A stretch of DNA of 14,112 nucleotides from Planctomycetota bacterium (lineage in GTDB: Bacteria; Planctomycetota; Phycisphaerae; UBA1845; Fen-1342). The stretch covers positions 1 to 14,112 of the forward strand of contig JAUWXH010000010.1 in NCBI GenBank assembly GCA_030616465.1. Reading direction: 5' to 3'. A program made the translations under genes and the position numbers. Below, in pieces: positions 5,425 to 13,800 of the stretch. The notes under the pieces were generated by a model, which saw nothing but the letters and a program-made list of their open reading frames with translations, made no database searches and was not told the DNA's origin. Position 1 is the stretch's first letter. The number at the start of each line of letters is the position of its first letter.

Positions 5425-8010
5425 TCAGGGCCTCGGCTCGGCGCCCGCAGCCTCCCTCCGCAACCGCTCCACCTGCTCCCGCCAACGTGGGTCTGGGGAG
5501 TGTTCGAGGTACTCGTCCAGCAGGTCGCCGGCTTTGGCGCTGTTGCCTCGAGCGAGGCGCAAGGCTGCTTCGGCGATCGTGGCTTCCGGCGGCAGTTCTT
5601 TGCGCTCGGCCATCAGGTGCAGCGTTTCCGCGGCACGCAGCAGCTCCCGCGCCTGGGGTAGGGCGGTGCCCGCGCGGGCGGATCGAATCCAGGCCAAGGC
5701 CTGCTTGATGTCGTTCGCCCGGATCGCCAGCAGCATCCGGGCCAGACAGGCAAAGCGGTTGTTCGTGTCGATCTCCAGCAAGGCATCTGCCATTTGCGGC
5801 GCCGATTCCTCGTCGGCCAACGCTGCGCTCCAGACGAGGTAGGCCTGGAACGGTCGGAACTCGGGGGCGTACTCCAGCGCTGCGTCCCAGGCGAGCGCCG
5901 CGTCCCGATAGCGCCCGGTCTGCACGCACACCTCGTGGAATCCGCGCAGCGCGTCGTAGTGCGTGGGAGATCGCTGGAGGATGGCGGCGTAGGCCAGGGT
6001 GGCGTCCTCCCAATGGTGGCTGCGCAGGTGATACAGCGCGATGACCTCCCAGGACTCCAGGTTGCCGGGCTGGTCGCGCAGCACGCCCTCGGCCAGTCGG
6101 AGCCCCCGCAGGCCTTCTCCCGCGAGTACCTCACAGCGGGCCCGCCCCAGCGTCGCCAAAGTCCAGACCTGCGGGGCGATTTTCGGGTTCGTGAGTGCTT
6201 GGCGGTACTTCTGTATGGCCTGGCCCGGCTCGTTGAACCGGCGGAGCAACAAGTCGCCGAACTCGACCAGGCGCATGGCGCGGTCCGGATCGTCTTCGGT
6301 CAGCACGGATTCCAGCTTCTGATAGGCCTGGCGCGCCTCGTCCCAGCGCTGGAGTGAGCGGTACGCGTGGGCCAACCGCAGCCACGTTAGCGGGGCGTTC
6401 GGCTCAAAATCGTGCGCGTGCCGCGCCTGCTCGAGCGAGTCCTCGAAGAAGCCGGCCAGCCAGAGCTGGTAGGAGATGCGCCGATGAAACGCCGCCCGAT
6501 CGGCCGGACCGAGGAAATACTCCGGCCGGGTGTTCGACAGCGCTGCGGCTTGCAGCAGTGTCTGTCGGAATCGTTCGAGCAGGTCATGCTGTCGTGCGTC
6601 CTGTTGCCGCGACGCACCGTGCGTGTAGTCAAAACTGTATGCGATCGCCAGGTTTTCGGTTGCCCGTGGGTCGTCCGGATTTAGCCGGGCGACGCGCCGG
6701 GCGCGACGAAGTGCGTCACGCGCGTCGTGGCAGAGGCGGCGATCGTGAATGAGCATGGCCAGGCAGATCGGTATTGCGACACCCAGGAAGATGCCCGTTC
6801 GCACGCGAGCGGTACTCGGCCGGACGCCAGCGATCCAGCGGGCGACCACGATGCCCACCGCGAGCACCAGGCCCATGAGCGGTTGGTACAGGTAGCGGTC
6901 CTGGGCGGCCGCCGCTCGTCCGCCCACGACGCCGATCACCGGCAGCAGCAGTGCGGCGAACCACACCAACCCCACGGCCACGCCGCGGATTGACGGCTTT
7001 CGAGCGGTCCAGAGTGCGGCGGCAACCCCGGTCGCGGTCAGCAGGACGCCGACCCACACCAGCGGGTAGCTCCAGGACGTGCGGATGTCGGACAGGTACC
7101 AGGTGGACAGGTGCCCCAGCGGAGCGACCACGTTGTGCAGGTAGATCCACACGGCCAGCAGGCTGCGCGAGATGGGATCGCCGAACAGGGCCAGTTGCGA
7201 GTCCGCGATCAAGCCCGCTTCTTTGCTCGTCTGAAGTGTGAGCAGGGCGAAGAACAGGCAGATGGCGGCGACGACGTAAACCCGGGGCGAGCGCAGCGTG
7301 GCCCGCAGGCCGAGCAGGGCCCACTCCACGACGAGTACCAGCCCGATCCAGCCCACGACCGCCTTGCTCATCATGGCGAGCATCAAAGCGACGATGGCGG
7401 CAATGAACAGCGGCCAACGCTGCGAGTCCAACGCTCTGAGGTGCAGCAGCAGCGACGCGAGCGCGAACGTGCCCGAGAGAAGGTGCGTGCGCCCCATGTC
7501 GGCGGCATAGGCGATGACCAGTGTGGGGTGGAGCGTCCATAGCATGGCCAAGCCCCAGGCCAGCACGGTGGGCACGCGGCCGGCCGACGGGCGCAGCCGG
7601 CGCAGCAGTTGACGCAGCACCGTCCACAACAGCAGCCCGTTTAGAGCGTGCAGCAGCAGGTCGGTCTGGCGCATGAAGAACACGCGTTGCTCGCCCCACA
7701 ACGCCCATTCCAGCGCGTACGTGAAGATGGGAACCGGCTGATAGAGATCGCCGTGGACGTGCCCGAAGATCTGCACGCAACGCCACAACAGCGGCTCGCG
7801 ACGCCCCGCACCCGTTACGTCCGAGTTGTCGGCGATGAACAGGTACTCGTCGCCGACGATCCAGGGGGCGTCGAGTGACGGCGACCCGGCGACGTACGCC
7901 GCCACGACGAGCACCACGGCCAGGGCGACCACCCCGTAGCGGCGACGCCGGTCGGTACCGGGCGCATCCGGCACCGGGACCCCCGTTGGGTTCAGCTCAT
8001 CGTCCGCCAT
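5425..8010 (-). CDS. TMTC-like membrane glycosyltransferase with C-terminal TPR repeats
   Basis: The protein has 861 residues. The N-terminal half (to about residue 415) is polytopic. The first membrane helix is near 25-42, followed by an acidic loop GDEYLFIADN (Asp54, Glu55) at the position of the catalytic acidic loop of GT-C enzymes. Further helices include VLAWGLAMLWTLHP and VYVVAAICLFFALLTLQT. The stretch YQPVPIFTYALEWALWG resembles the conserved R-P-x-x-x-x-S/T-Y-A-L-x-x-x-L-W-G of TMTC-type protein O-mannosyltransferases. The second half is a run of TPR-type helical hairpins, for example PLTWLRLAHAYRSLQRWDEA. This points to transfer of a lipid-linked sugar to an exported protein, with TPRs for substrate or partner binding. 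I chose ATG 8010 over an upstream TTG at 8046; no good Shine-Dalgarno precedes either. The canonical double Asp is D-E here. Confidence 0.8.
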   Translation of the reverse strand: MADDELNPTGVPVPDAPGTDRRRRYGVVALAVVLVVAAYVAGSPSLDAPWIVGDEYLFIADNSDVTGAGRREPLLWRCVQIFGHVHGDLYQPVPIFTYALEWALWGEQRVFFMRQTDLLLHALNGLLLWTVLRQLLRRLRPSAGRVPTVLAWGLAMLWTLHPTLVIAYAADMGRTHLLSGTFALASLLLHLRALDSQRWPLFIAAIVALMLAMMSKAVVGWIGLVLVVEWALLGLRATLRSPRVYVVAAICLFFALLTLQTSKEAGLIADSQLALFGDPISRSLLAVWIYLHNVVAPLGHLSTWYLSDIRTSWSYPLVWVGVLLTATGVAAALWTARKPSIRGVAVGLVWFAALLLPVIGVVGGRAAAAQDRYLYQPLMGLVLAVGIVVARWIAGVRPSTARVRTGIFLGVAIPICLAMLIHDRRLCHDARDALRRARRVARLNPDDPRATENLAIAYSFDYTHGASRQQDARQHDLLERFRQTLLQAAALSNTRPEYFLGPADRAAFHRRISYQLWLAGFFEDSLEQARHAHDFEPNAPLTWLRLAHAYRSLQRWDEARQAYQKLESVLTEDDPDRAMRLVEFGDLLLRRFNEPGQAIQKYRQALTNPKIAPQVWTLATLGRARCEVLAGEGLRGLRLAEGVLRDQPGNLESWEVIALYHLRSHHWEDATLAYAAILQRSPTHYDALRGFHEVCVQTGRYRDAALAWDAALEYAPEFRPFQAYLVWSAALADEESAPQMADALLEIDTNNRFACLARMLLAIRANDIKQALAWIRSARAGTALPQARELLRAAETLHLMAERKELPPEATIAEAALRLARGNSAKAGDLLDEYLEHSPDPRWREQVERLRREAAGAEPRP

Positions 8011-8132
8011 GCGAGACGTTATCGCACGCTGAGCTCCGAGCCGCAAGTCGGCGGGCGGCGGGATGCCTGCGGTTTGCGCCGGCGGCCGGCACGGTCGGGC
8101 GCGGCGTAGCGAAGCAAGGCCGTGGTCATGCA

Positions 8133-8212
8133 GCGAGCCTCACGGCCTGACTTCGTCAGACCGTGCCACCCGGCGAGCCCCACGGCCTGACTTCGTCAGA
8201 CCGTGCCACCCG
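8133..8212. repeat. Tandem 40-bp repeats, each with an 11-bp hairpin
   Basis: Positions 8133-8172 and 8173-8212 are direct repeats of 40 bp that differ at one base (8140 versus 8180). Each contains CACGGCCTGAC-TTC-GTCAGACCGTG, an 11-bp inverted repeat with one G-T pair. They lie in the 338-bp divergent gap 8011-8348 between the TMTC-like and HNH genes, 80 bp before the HNH promoter. Apart from these and the promoter, no gene is seen in the gap. Confidence 0.85.
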
Positions 8213-8292
8213 GAGTGCCACCCGCCGCGTCGGCCGGATGGGGGGACTGGTCGCGATATGCGGTTGAACTCAGCGTGATTTGAAGATAAGGT

Positions 8293-8301
8293 TGCTATAA
8301 T
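8293..8301 (+). promoter_or_regulatory. Extended -10 promoter (TGCTATAAT) for the HNH gene
   Basis: TGC followed by TATAAT (8296-8301) is a perfect extended -10 element. No good -35 stands at the standard distance, as is usual for extended -10 promoters. The predicted transcription start is near 8308, giving a leader of about 40 bases to the ATG at 8349. Confidence 0.55.
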
Positions 8302-8348
8302 CCAGTGGCGGAACCGGTTTCGCGAGGTTCGATGCCTGGGACGACAAC

Positions 8349-8978
8349 ATGCTGGCTGAGTCGCCATCGTTATCTTCGAGCGTCCTGTTGCTCAATCGCC
8401 TGTATATGGCGGTTCGGGTGATCAGCGCGCGGCGGGCGATGTCGCTGGTGTACCAGGACACGGCGGAAGTGGTCTCCGTCGAGGACGGAAAGTTCCTTTC
8501 CTATGACTTCGACGATTGGGTTGAGGTCAGCGAGGCCAAGGCTGCCTTCGAGCGCGAGGAGCATGATTGGATCCGCACGGTTCGTTTTCAGATCGCCGTG
8601 CCGAGGATTATCCGGCTGCTGGTGTTCGACAAGTTCCCGCGGGTGACCGTCAAGCTGAACCGCAGGAACATCTTCGCGCGCGACCACAACCGCTGTCAGT
8701 ATTGCGGGCGGCGGTTTGCGACCAGTGAGCTGAGCCTCGATCACGTCATCCCGCGTTCGCGCGGCGGGACCACTTCCTGGGAGAACATGGTCTGCGCGTG
8801 TATGCAGTGCAACGTGCGCAAGGGCGGGCGTGTGCCCAAGCAGGCGGGCATGAAGCTGATCGTCCCGCCGCGGCGTCCGCATCGCTCGCCGGTGCTGACC
8901 TTCAAGCTCTCGGACTCAAAATACGCCAGTTGGAAGCAGTTCCTCGACTACGCTTACTGGAACGTGGAACTGAAGTAA
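8349..8978 (+). CDS. HNH endonuclease family protein
   Basis: The protein has 209 residues. The N-terminal part (VLLLNRLYMAVRVISARRAMSLVYQDTAEVVSV, residues about 12-44) is the conserved lead segment of a common bacterial HNH family. The nuclease domain follows with C-Q-Y-C (Cys116, Cys119), L-D-H (Asp131, His132), the W-E-N asparagine Asn146, and C-x-x-C-N (Cys151, Cys154, Asn155). This is a complete zinc-stabilised beta-beta-alpha-metal site, so the enzyme should be active. Members are usually chromosomal singletons of unknown biological role, not restriction or homing enzymes. The start is ATG 8349 with a weak GGGA before it; a later Met20 would cut the conserved N-terminus. An extended -10 promoter lies 48 bp upstream. 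Confidence 0.92.
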   Translation: MLAESPSLSSSVLLLNRLYMAVRVISARRAMSLVYQDTAEVVSVEDGKFLSYDFDDWVEVSEAKAAFEREEHDWIRTVRFQIAVPRIIRLLVFDKFPRVTVKLNRRNIFARDHNRCQYCGRRFATSELSLDHVIPRSRGGTTSWENMVCACMQCNVRKGGRVPKQAGMKLIVPPRRPHRSPVLTFKLSDSKYASWKQFLDYAYWNVELK

Positions 8979-8984
8979 GCCGGG

Positions 8985-9014
8985 TTGACAGGCGCGGCCC
9001 CGGCGGCGTATGCT
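8985..9014 (+). promoter_or_regulatory. Sigma70-like promoter for the STAS gene (TTGACA-18-TATGCT)
   Basis: A perfect TTGACA at 8985-8990 and TATGCT (4 of 6) at 9009-9014 are separated by 18 bp. This lies just after the HNH stop at 8978. The predicted start is near 9021, leaving a 55-base leader. It suggests that the STAS gene is transcribed on its own, not only by read-through from HNH. Confidence 0.55.
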
Positions 9015-9075
9015 CCCGGCGGATATGCTTTCGGCTCAATGGGAATGGCTTTGGCCTGTTGTGTAGGGTGTGTTC

Positions 9076-9414
9076 ATGGCGGTTGAACAGTGGTCCGAGA
9101 CCGTGCTGCTGGGGAATCTGGCCGATGATCCGCAGGTTACCGACGATCTGACCGCCATCGCGGAGCAGTGCACCGAAAACACCAAGCTCGACGTCCTGCT
9201 GAACTTTGCGAACATCAACTATCTGAACTCGTCCAACATCGCCAAGCTGCTCAAACTGCGGAAACTGGTGACGATCACGAACGAGCGGCGCCTGAAGCTG
9301 TGCGGTATTAACCGACACGTGTGGGGGGTCTTCCTGGTCACGGGGCTCGACCGCATCTTCGACATCGCCGACGACGTCTCCAGCGGGCTGACCGGCCTGC
9401 AGATGGGCCAGTAG
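9076..9414 (+). CDS. STAS-domain protein (anti-sigma factor antagonist type)
   Basis: The protein has 112 residues and is almost entirely one STAS domain. The central strand-turn LDVLLNFANINYLNSSNIAKLLKL carries N-S-S-N (residues 51-54), where the phosphorylatable Ser of SpoIIAA-type antagonists sits. The C-terminal VTGLDRIFDIADD is a typical ending of the domain. Such proteins switch partners by Ser phosphorylation and bind anti-sigma kinases or signalling complexes. No kinase, phosphatase or sigma factor gene is beside it here, so its partner is unknown. ATG 9076 is preferred, with AGGG seven bases upstream; the in-frame GTG at 9070 is too close to that site. Confidence 0.88.
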   Translation: MAVEQWSETVLLGNLADDPQVTDDLTAIAEQCTENTKLDVLLNFANINYLNSSNIAKLLKLRKLVTITNERRLKLCGINRHVWGVFLVTGLDRIFDIADDVSSGLTGLQMGQ

Positions 9415-9440
9415 CAGGCGCCGACCACCCCCTTGCTCAT

Positions 9441-9575
9441 TAGCCACAGAGGGCGCAGAGCTGCAGCTAACGAGCAGAAGCCTGCGAACTCGGGACCAAG
9501 CGCGGTCTGGGGCAGTGGGCCGTGCCCAAGCGAAGACACTGGTCTCCTCAGTGTCCTCTCCGCCTTCTGTGGCTA
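9441..9575. mobile_element. MITE-like element with 20-bp terminal inverted repeats
   Basis: TAGCCACAGAGGGCGCAGAG at 9441-9460 and its near-perfect inverse at 9556-9575 (18 of 20 matches) bound a 135-bp non-coding stretch between the convergent STAS and PHP genes. Ends of the type GCCACAGAG...CAGAG are familiar as a dispersed repeat in many environmental bacteria. No coding capacity and no clear target-site duplication are seen. It could also act as a bidirectional terminator. Confidence 0.5.
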
Positions 9576-9590
9576 ACAACCGGTTGGTGG

Positions 9591-10538
9591 CTACGCCGGC
9601 AACGCGCGCCGCGAATCACGAATCAGCACGTTTTGCCGGGTGTGATAGCCCAGGCAGACCAGTGGGCAGACCGTGCGACCGAGCCGTGCCAGCCCCCGGC
9701 ACACCAGACGTTCCCAGGCGTTGCCGGCCGCGCTGATCCGCCGCTCGGCGGTCTTGTGCATCGTGATCCAGACGTCCTCGCGCAGCTTCTCGGGTGTTCC
9801 GAAGGAGCCGCACAGTGCTGAGTCCCCGGCCCGGATGCCGGCGAGCAGCTCGGCCCTGGTGCTGCCGGTGCCGAGTGTGTAGGTCGTCCCGACGCGGTGC
9901 GTGTGCGAGTCGCTGCCGGCGACCAGAACCTTACCGCGTCCCCGCGTGGCGTGCCAGGCGAACGCGTTGTGGGCGTAGCTCCGCGAGCCGTTGAGTCCCT
10001 CAAACACGTCGAACAGCTCCAGCATGGCCTCGATGTGCCGACGCTCCAACGCGCGATGCTGGGCAGTCCAGGTCAGGTGGTTGAGCACGAAAAGCTTGTC
10101 GATCTGGCGCAGGTACGCGACCAGCTCATAGAGGTTGCCGCGTAGCCGCTGCATCTCAGCGTGCTGGGCCTCGTCGATGTCGAAGACGTTGACGTGCACG
10201 ACCGTGCCGTCTTCCGGCAGACGCGTCGTCACTTCCTCGCCGAAGATGAAGTCGGCCAGCTCGCCGCGGCGATCGAGCAGCGCCTTGCACCCGTCGATGG
10301 TGTCGTGGTCGGTGATGGTGACGAAGTCCATGCCGCGGGCCTTGGCCAGATCGTAGATCTCCTCCGGCTCCAGCAGCGGATAATAGACCACGCCCGGCAC
10401 CCAGCGGATGTGCTCGACGGAGAACGTCGAGTGGCAGTGCAGGTCGATCCGGGCTCCCTGGCGGCGCACGTTACGCGGGCGCGCATCCCGGCGGGCATGC
10501 GGCTCGTATTCCAGGATGGGGGTCAGCAACTCGTTCAT
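9591..10538 (-). CDS. PHP-domain metal-dependent phosphoesterase
   Basis: The protein has 315 residues. It has the metal-ligand motifs of the PHP superfamily: D-L-H-C-H-S (residues 32-37), T-D-H-D-T (76-80), the FGEEV acidic site (Glu101/Glu102), H-V-N-V-F (His115), LFVLNHLTW (His154) and G-S-D-S-H (208-212). These bind a trinuclear metal site that hydrolyses phosphoesters in relatives. The substrate is unknown. The protein is a stand-alone PHP enzyme, not a polymerase domain. The open frame runs on upstream to 10898, but that extension is Arg-, Ser- and Pro-rich and crosses repeats and the ileS 3' end. I therefore start at ATG 10538, which fits the candidate promoter at 10572-10600. No clear Shine-Dalgarno is seen. 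Confidence 0.88.
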   Translation of the reverse strand: MNELLTPILEYEPHARRDARPRNVRRQGARIDLHCHSTFSVEHIRWVPGVVYYPLLEPEEIYDLAKARGMDFVTITDHDTIDGCKALLDRRGELADFIFGEEVTTRLPEDGTVVHVNVFDIDEAQHAEMQRLRGNLYELVAYLRQIDKLFVLNHLTWTAQHRALERRHIEAMLELFDVFEGLNGSRSYAHNAFAWHATRGRGKVLVAGSDSHTHRVGTTYTLGTGSTRAELLAGIRAGDSALCGSFGTPEKLREDVWITMHKTAERRISAAGNAWERLVCRGLARLGRTVCPLVCLGYHTRQNVLIRDSRRALPA

Positions 10539-10571
10539 GGGGTAGTTGTCTTGCCCAACACGTACGACGCC

Positions 10572-10600
10572 ATTGTAAACGGTATACCGCGGCTGCGCAA
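10572..10600 (-). promoter_or_regulatory. Candidate promoter of the PHP gene (TTGCGC-17-TACAAT)
   Basis: On the minus strand TTGCGC (10600-10595) is followed after 17 bp by TACAAT (10577-10572), five of six to the -10 consensus. Transcription would start near 10565, about 27 bases before the ATG. The -35 match is poor. Confidence 0.4.
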
Positions 10601-10640
10601 GGCCGCAGTGGCTCATGCGTTCGGGGGGCTGGGCGTCGCC

Positions 10641-10803
10641 CGCGCGGCCTGAGGCTACCTGGGTACGCAAGCTGGTGCGAGAATCCCTTCTCGCACCTCC
10701 AAAACCGTTCTCGGCAGCGGTTGTAGGAGGGGATTCCTGCTGGCTTGGGGGCCGAGAAGGGATTCTCGGCCCAGCGGCGCGCGGCCTGAGGCTACCTGGG
10801 TAC
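10641..10803. repeat. Exact 26-bp direct repeats flanking a 111-bp insert at the ileS 3' end
   Basis: The 26-bp sequence from CGCGCGGCCTGAGG to CTACCTGGGTAC is identical at 10641-10666 and 10778-10803. The second copy contains the last codons and stop of ileS, so the first copy is a displaced duplicate of the ileS terminus. The 111 bp between them are not similar to the sequence beyond either repeat. The arrangement fits insertion with target duplication, or a recombination event. Confidence 0.8.
10674..10772. repeat. Three-hairpin element with complementary tetraloops
   Basis: The first hairpin GGTGCGAGAA-TCCC-TTCTCGCACC (10674-10697) is perfect, 10 bp with a four-base loop. The last, GGGCCGAGAA-GGGA-TTCTCGGCCC (10749-10772), is also a perfect 10 bp. 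Their loops TCCC and GGGA are complementary, and the cores GAGAATCCCTTCTC and GAGAAGGGATTCTC are exact inverses. Between them CCTCC..AACCG pairs with CGGTT..GGAGG (10696-10730). It is either a dispersed palindromic element or a structured RNA. It lies between the PHP and ileS genes, where no gene is present. Confidence 0.6.
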
Positions 10804-13800
10804 CACGGCCAACGTGACGGCGTGGCCCTCGATCTTCTTCTCGCAGACCTCGCCGCTCGGCGGGGCGGCGAGCTCGAGTTGCTCCGCGAGGCACTCATGT
10901 TTGATTGTGTCGCCGAAGCGGCGGACCACGGCCAGGAACTCCTCCGGCCCGGCGACGTAGAGCGTGATGCGGGCCTCGTAGGCCAGGTCCTGCTGCTTGC
11001 GTAGCCCCTGTACGTGGTGGATGAGCTCGCGCACCAGTCCTTCTTCGCGCAGCTCGGGCGTGAGCTCGGTTTTGATCACGACCACGCCAGCCCGGCCCTG
11101 TGCCGCCGCCCACCCGGGCCTGGCCTCCAGCCGAACGTGCACGTCGTGGCCGGTCAGGTGCACCCGCTGCCCCTCCACGTCAACCCAGAGCTCGCCGGTC
11201 GAGCTGAGCGTTTTGCGGGCCTCGGCGGCGTCGAGCTTCTCCAACGCGGCGGCGATCTTGGGGGCCAGCTTCACGAACTTCGGCCCGATCGCCTTGAATT
11301 CCGGCTTGATCTGGTACGTTACGTAGTGGTCGGCCTCGGTGGTGAACCCGACGCGCTTGATGTTGAGCTCGTCGGCGATCAGATCGCTGTGAGCCTCCAG
11401 CCACGCGGTGTGTTCGGGTTTGGCCAGGATGTTTTCGGCCTCGGCCAGCGGCTGACGCACCTTGAGCTTCGCGGTCGTCCGCGCCGCCCGCCCCAGCGAG
11501 ACGATCTGCCGCACCAGGTCCATTTCTTCGGCGAGCGGCTCGTCGATGAGTGACTCATCGGCCTCCGGGTAATCACACAGATGCACGCTAACGGGTGGCG
11601 ATTCTGCCCCTTCGTCCCTTTGTCGCTTCGTCCCTCCGTCCCTCGTCACAAGATTCTGATACATCGTCTCGGCGACAAACGGCGTGAACGGCGCGATCAG
11701 CTTGCTGACCGTGACCAGCATCTCATGGAGCGTGTTGTACGCGTTCCATTTATCCTGGTTCTCGGCCGACGAGACGTCGGCCGCTGCGGGACGCCAGAAG
11801 CGGTCGCGCGAGCGGCGGACGTACCAGTTTGACAGGGCATCCACGAAGTCGTTCAGTCGACCGGCCGCGGGATAGTTCTCAAAGCGGTCCATCCGCTCGC
11901 GGACGAACCGGATCGTGCGGTGCAGCTCGCTGCTGATCCACCGATCCAGCTCGCTGCGCTCCTGGACCGGTCTCCAACCGGTTGCACGAGCCGTGGACTT
12001 CAGTCCGCGCGGTTCCTCGCGCGCGGCGCCGCTCTCAGTCAGTGCGACCGCGCGGGCTGAAGCCCGCGGCTCTTCACACGCTTCGTGGCTGCGTGGCTTC
12101 GTGGCTGCGCGGCTTCCTGGCTCGAACTGATCGATGTTCGCGTAGATGTTGAAGAAGCTGAAGACGTTGTATAGTCGGACGAGAAACTCTCGCTGGGCAT
12201 CGCGGATGTTCGCCTCCAGGAACCGCACGGAAGTCCACGGCGTCTGGGCGCTGAAGAAGTACCAGCGCATCGCGTCGGCCCCGTAATGGTCGAAGATATA
12301 GCCGGGCTCCCTGTAGTTCTTGGCCCGCTTGGACATTTTCAGCCCGTCCTCGCCCATCACGTGGCCGAGAACGATGCAGGTCTTGTACGGGTGGCCGCTG
12401 TCCGGCTTGGGTGGGGCGGGGGCGGGCATGTGGACCTCGTCGCGCCGCTCACCGAACAACAGCGTGCTGATCGCCAGCAGGCCGTAGAACCAGCCGCGGG
12501 TCTGGTCGATCGCCTCGCTGATGAAATCACAGGGGAAGCGCTCGGCAAACGTTTGCACGCTGCCCTCGACGTGCGGGAAACCCCACTGGGCGAACGGCAT
12601 GCTGCCGGCATCCCACCAGCAGTCGATTACCTCCGGGACACGGCGCATGCGCGCTTTCCGAGGAGCCGCGGATTTCAGTCCGCGCGGTTCAGTGACCGCG
12701 GCGCCGCTCGTATCACCCAGCTCCGCGCGGGCTGAAGCCCGCGGCTCTGCCTCCGAATCAAACGGGCTGGCGTAGGTGATCTCGTCGATGTAGGGCTTGT
12801 GAACGCGCAGGTGGTCGGGCAGGTCGGGGTTCTCTTTCTTCGCCTGTTCCCAGAACTCCGTGCCCTGGACGTCGGGCTTGGCCAGCAGCTCGGCATACGA
12901 GCCGATCGCCTCCATTTTGCCCGTTTTCTCGCAGACCCAGATCGGCAGCGGCGTGCCCCAGTAGCGTTCGCGCGACAGGGCCCAATCGACGTTGTTACGC
13001 AGGAAATCGCCGAAGCGGCCCTCCTTGATGTGGTCGGGCAGCCAGTAGATGCCGTCGTTGTTCTTGAGGAATTCGTCGCGGAACTGGCTGGTGCGGACGA
13101 ACCAGCTCTTGCGGGCATACTGGATGAGCGGGTCGTCCTCCGACCGCGGGCAGAACGGGTATTCGTGCTCGATTGTCTCGCGGTGGTACAGAATCCCGCG
13201 CTTGTCCATCTCCCGCATGATCTCTTCGTCGCAGTCCTTGACCCAGCGCCCGCGGTACTGCTGTGGCGCCTCCTCAGTGAATGTACCATCGGGTGCGACG
13301 GCGTTGATCACTGGGATGTGGGCTGGCTCCAGGAACCGCTTGCGCTCCTCCTGAAGCAAGTCGAAGTCTACCTCGCCGAACGCGGGGGCTTCGTGGACCA
13401 GCCCGGTACCGCTTTCCAGCGTGACGAAGTCGCCGGCGACAATACGCCAGCCGATGTAGTCGCTCCCGCTGGCCTTCAGAGCGGCCGTCTGGTCGCCCAT
13501 GGTGCTGCAGTAGCAGTCGAACGGCGGGACATATCGTTTGCCGACCAGGTCGGTGCCCTTGCAGGATGAGATCACCTTGAATTCGTGCTTGATCTTCTCG
13601 GCGGTGGTGCCGACCAGCGCCTCGGCGATGTAGAGGTACTCGTCGGTTGTCTTGTCGTGGACGAGGGCGTAGTCGATGTCCGGTCCGACGGCGGCGAAAT
13701 GGTTGCTGATGAGCGTCCAGGGCGTGGTGGTCCAGACGAGCAGGGAGACACGTGCTCCAGGAGGAGCCGCGGACTTCAGTCCGCGCGGCTCTGCGACCGC

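Noticed and set aside
6716..7786. 356-codon minus-strand open frame inside the TMTC-like gene
   Set aside because: It is an alternative frame of a gene with clear membrane helices and motifs. Its own product is an Arg/Ala/Gly-rich artefact.
8133..8212. CRISPR-like repeat pair
   Set aside because: Only two units are present, the spacer would be 7 bp and identical except for one base, and no cas gene is nearby.
8349..8978. HNH gene as part of a restriction, homing or defence system
   Set aside because: No methyltransferase, intron, retron or defence partner adjoins it, and the protein matches a common stand-alone chromosomal HNH family.
10539..10898. N-terminal extension of the PHP protein by 120 residues
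   Set aside because: The extension is Ser/Arg/Pro-rich, runs through the three-hairpin repeat and overlaps the ileS 3' end. Conserved sequence starts after ATG 10538, and a candidate promoter lies inside the extension.
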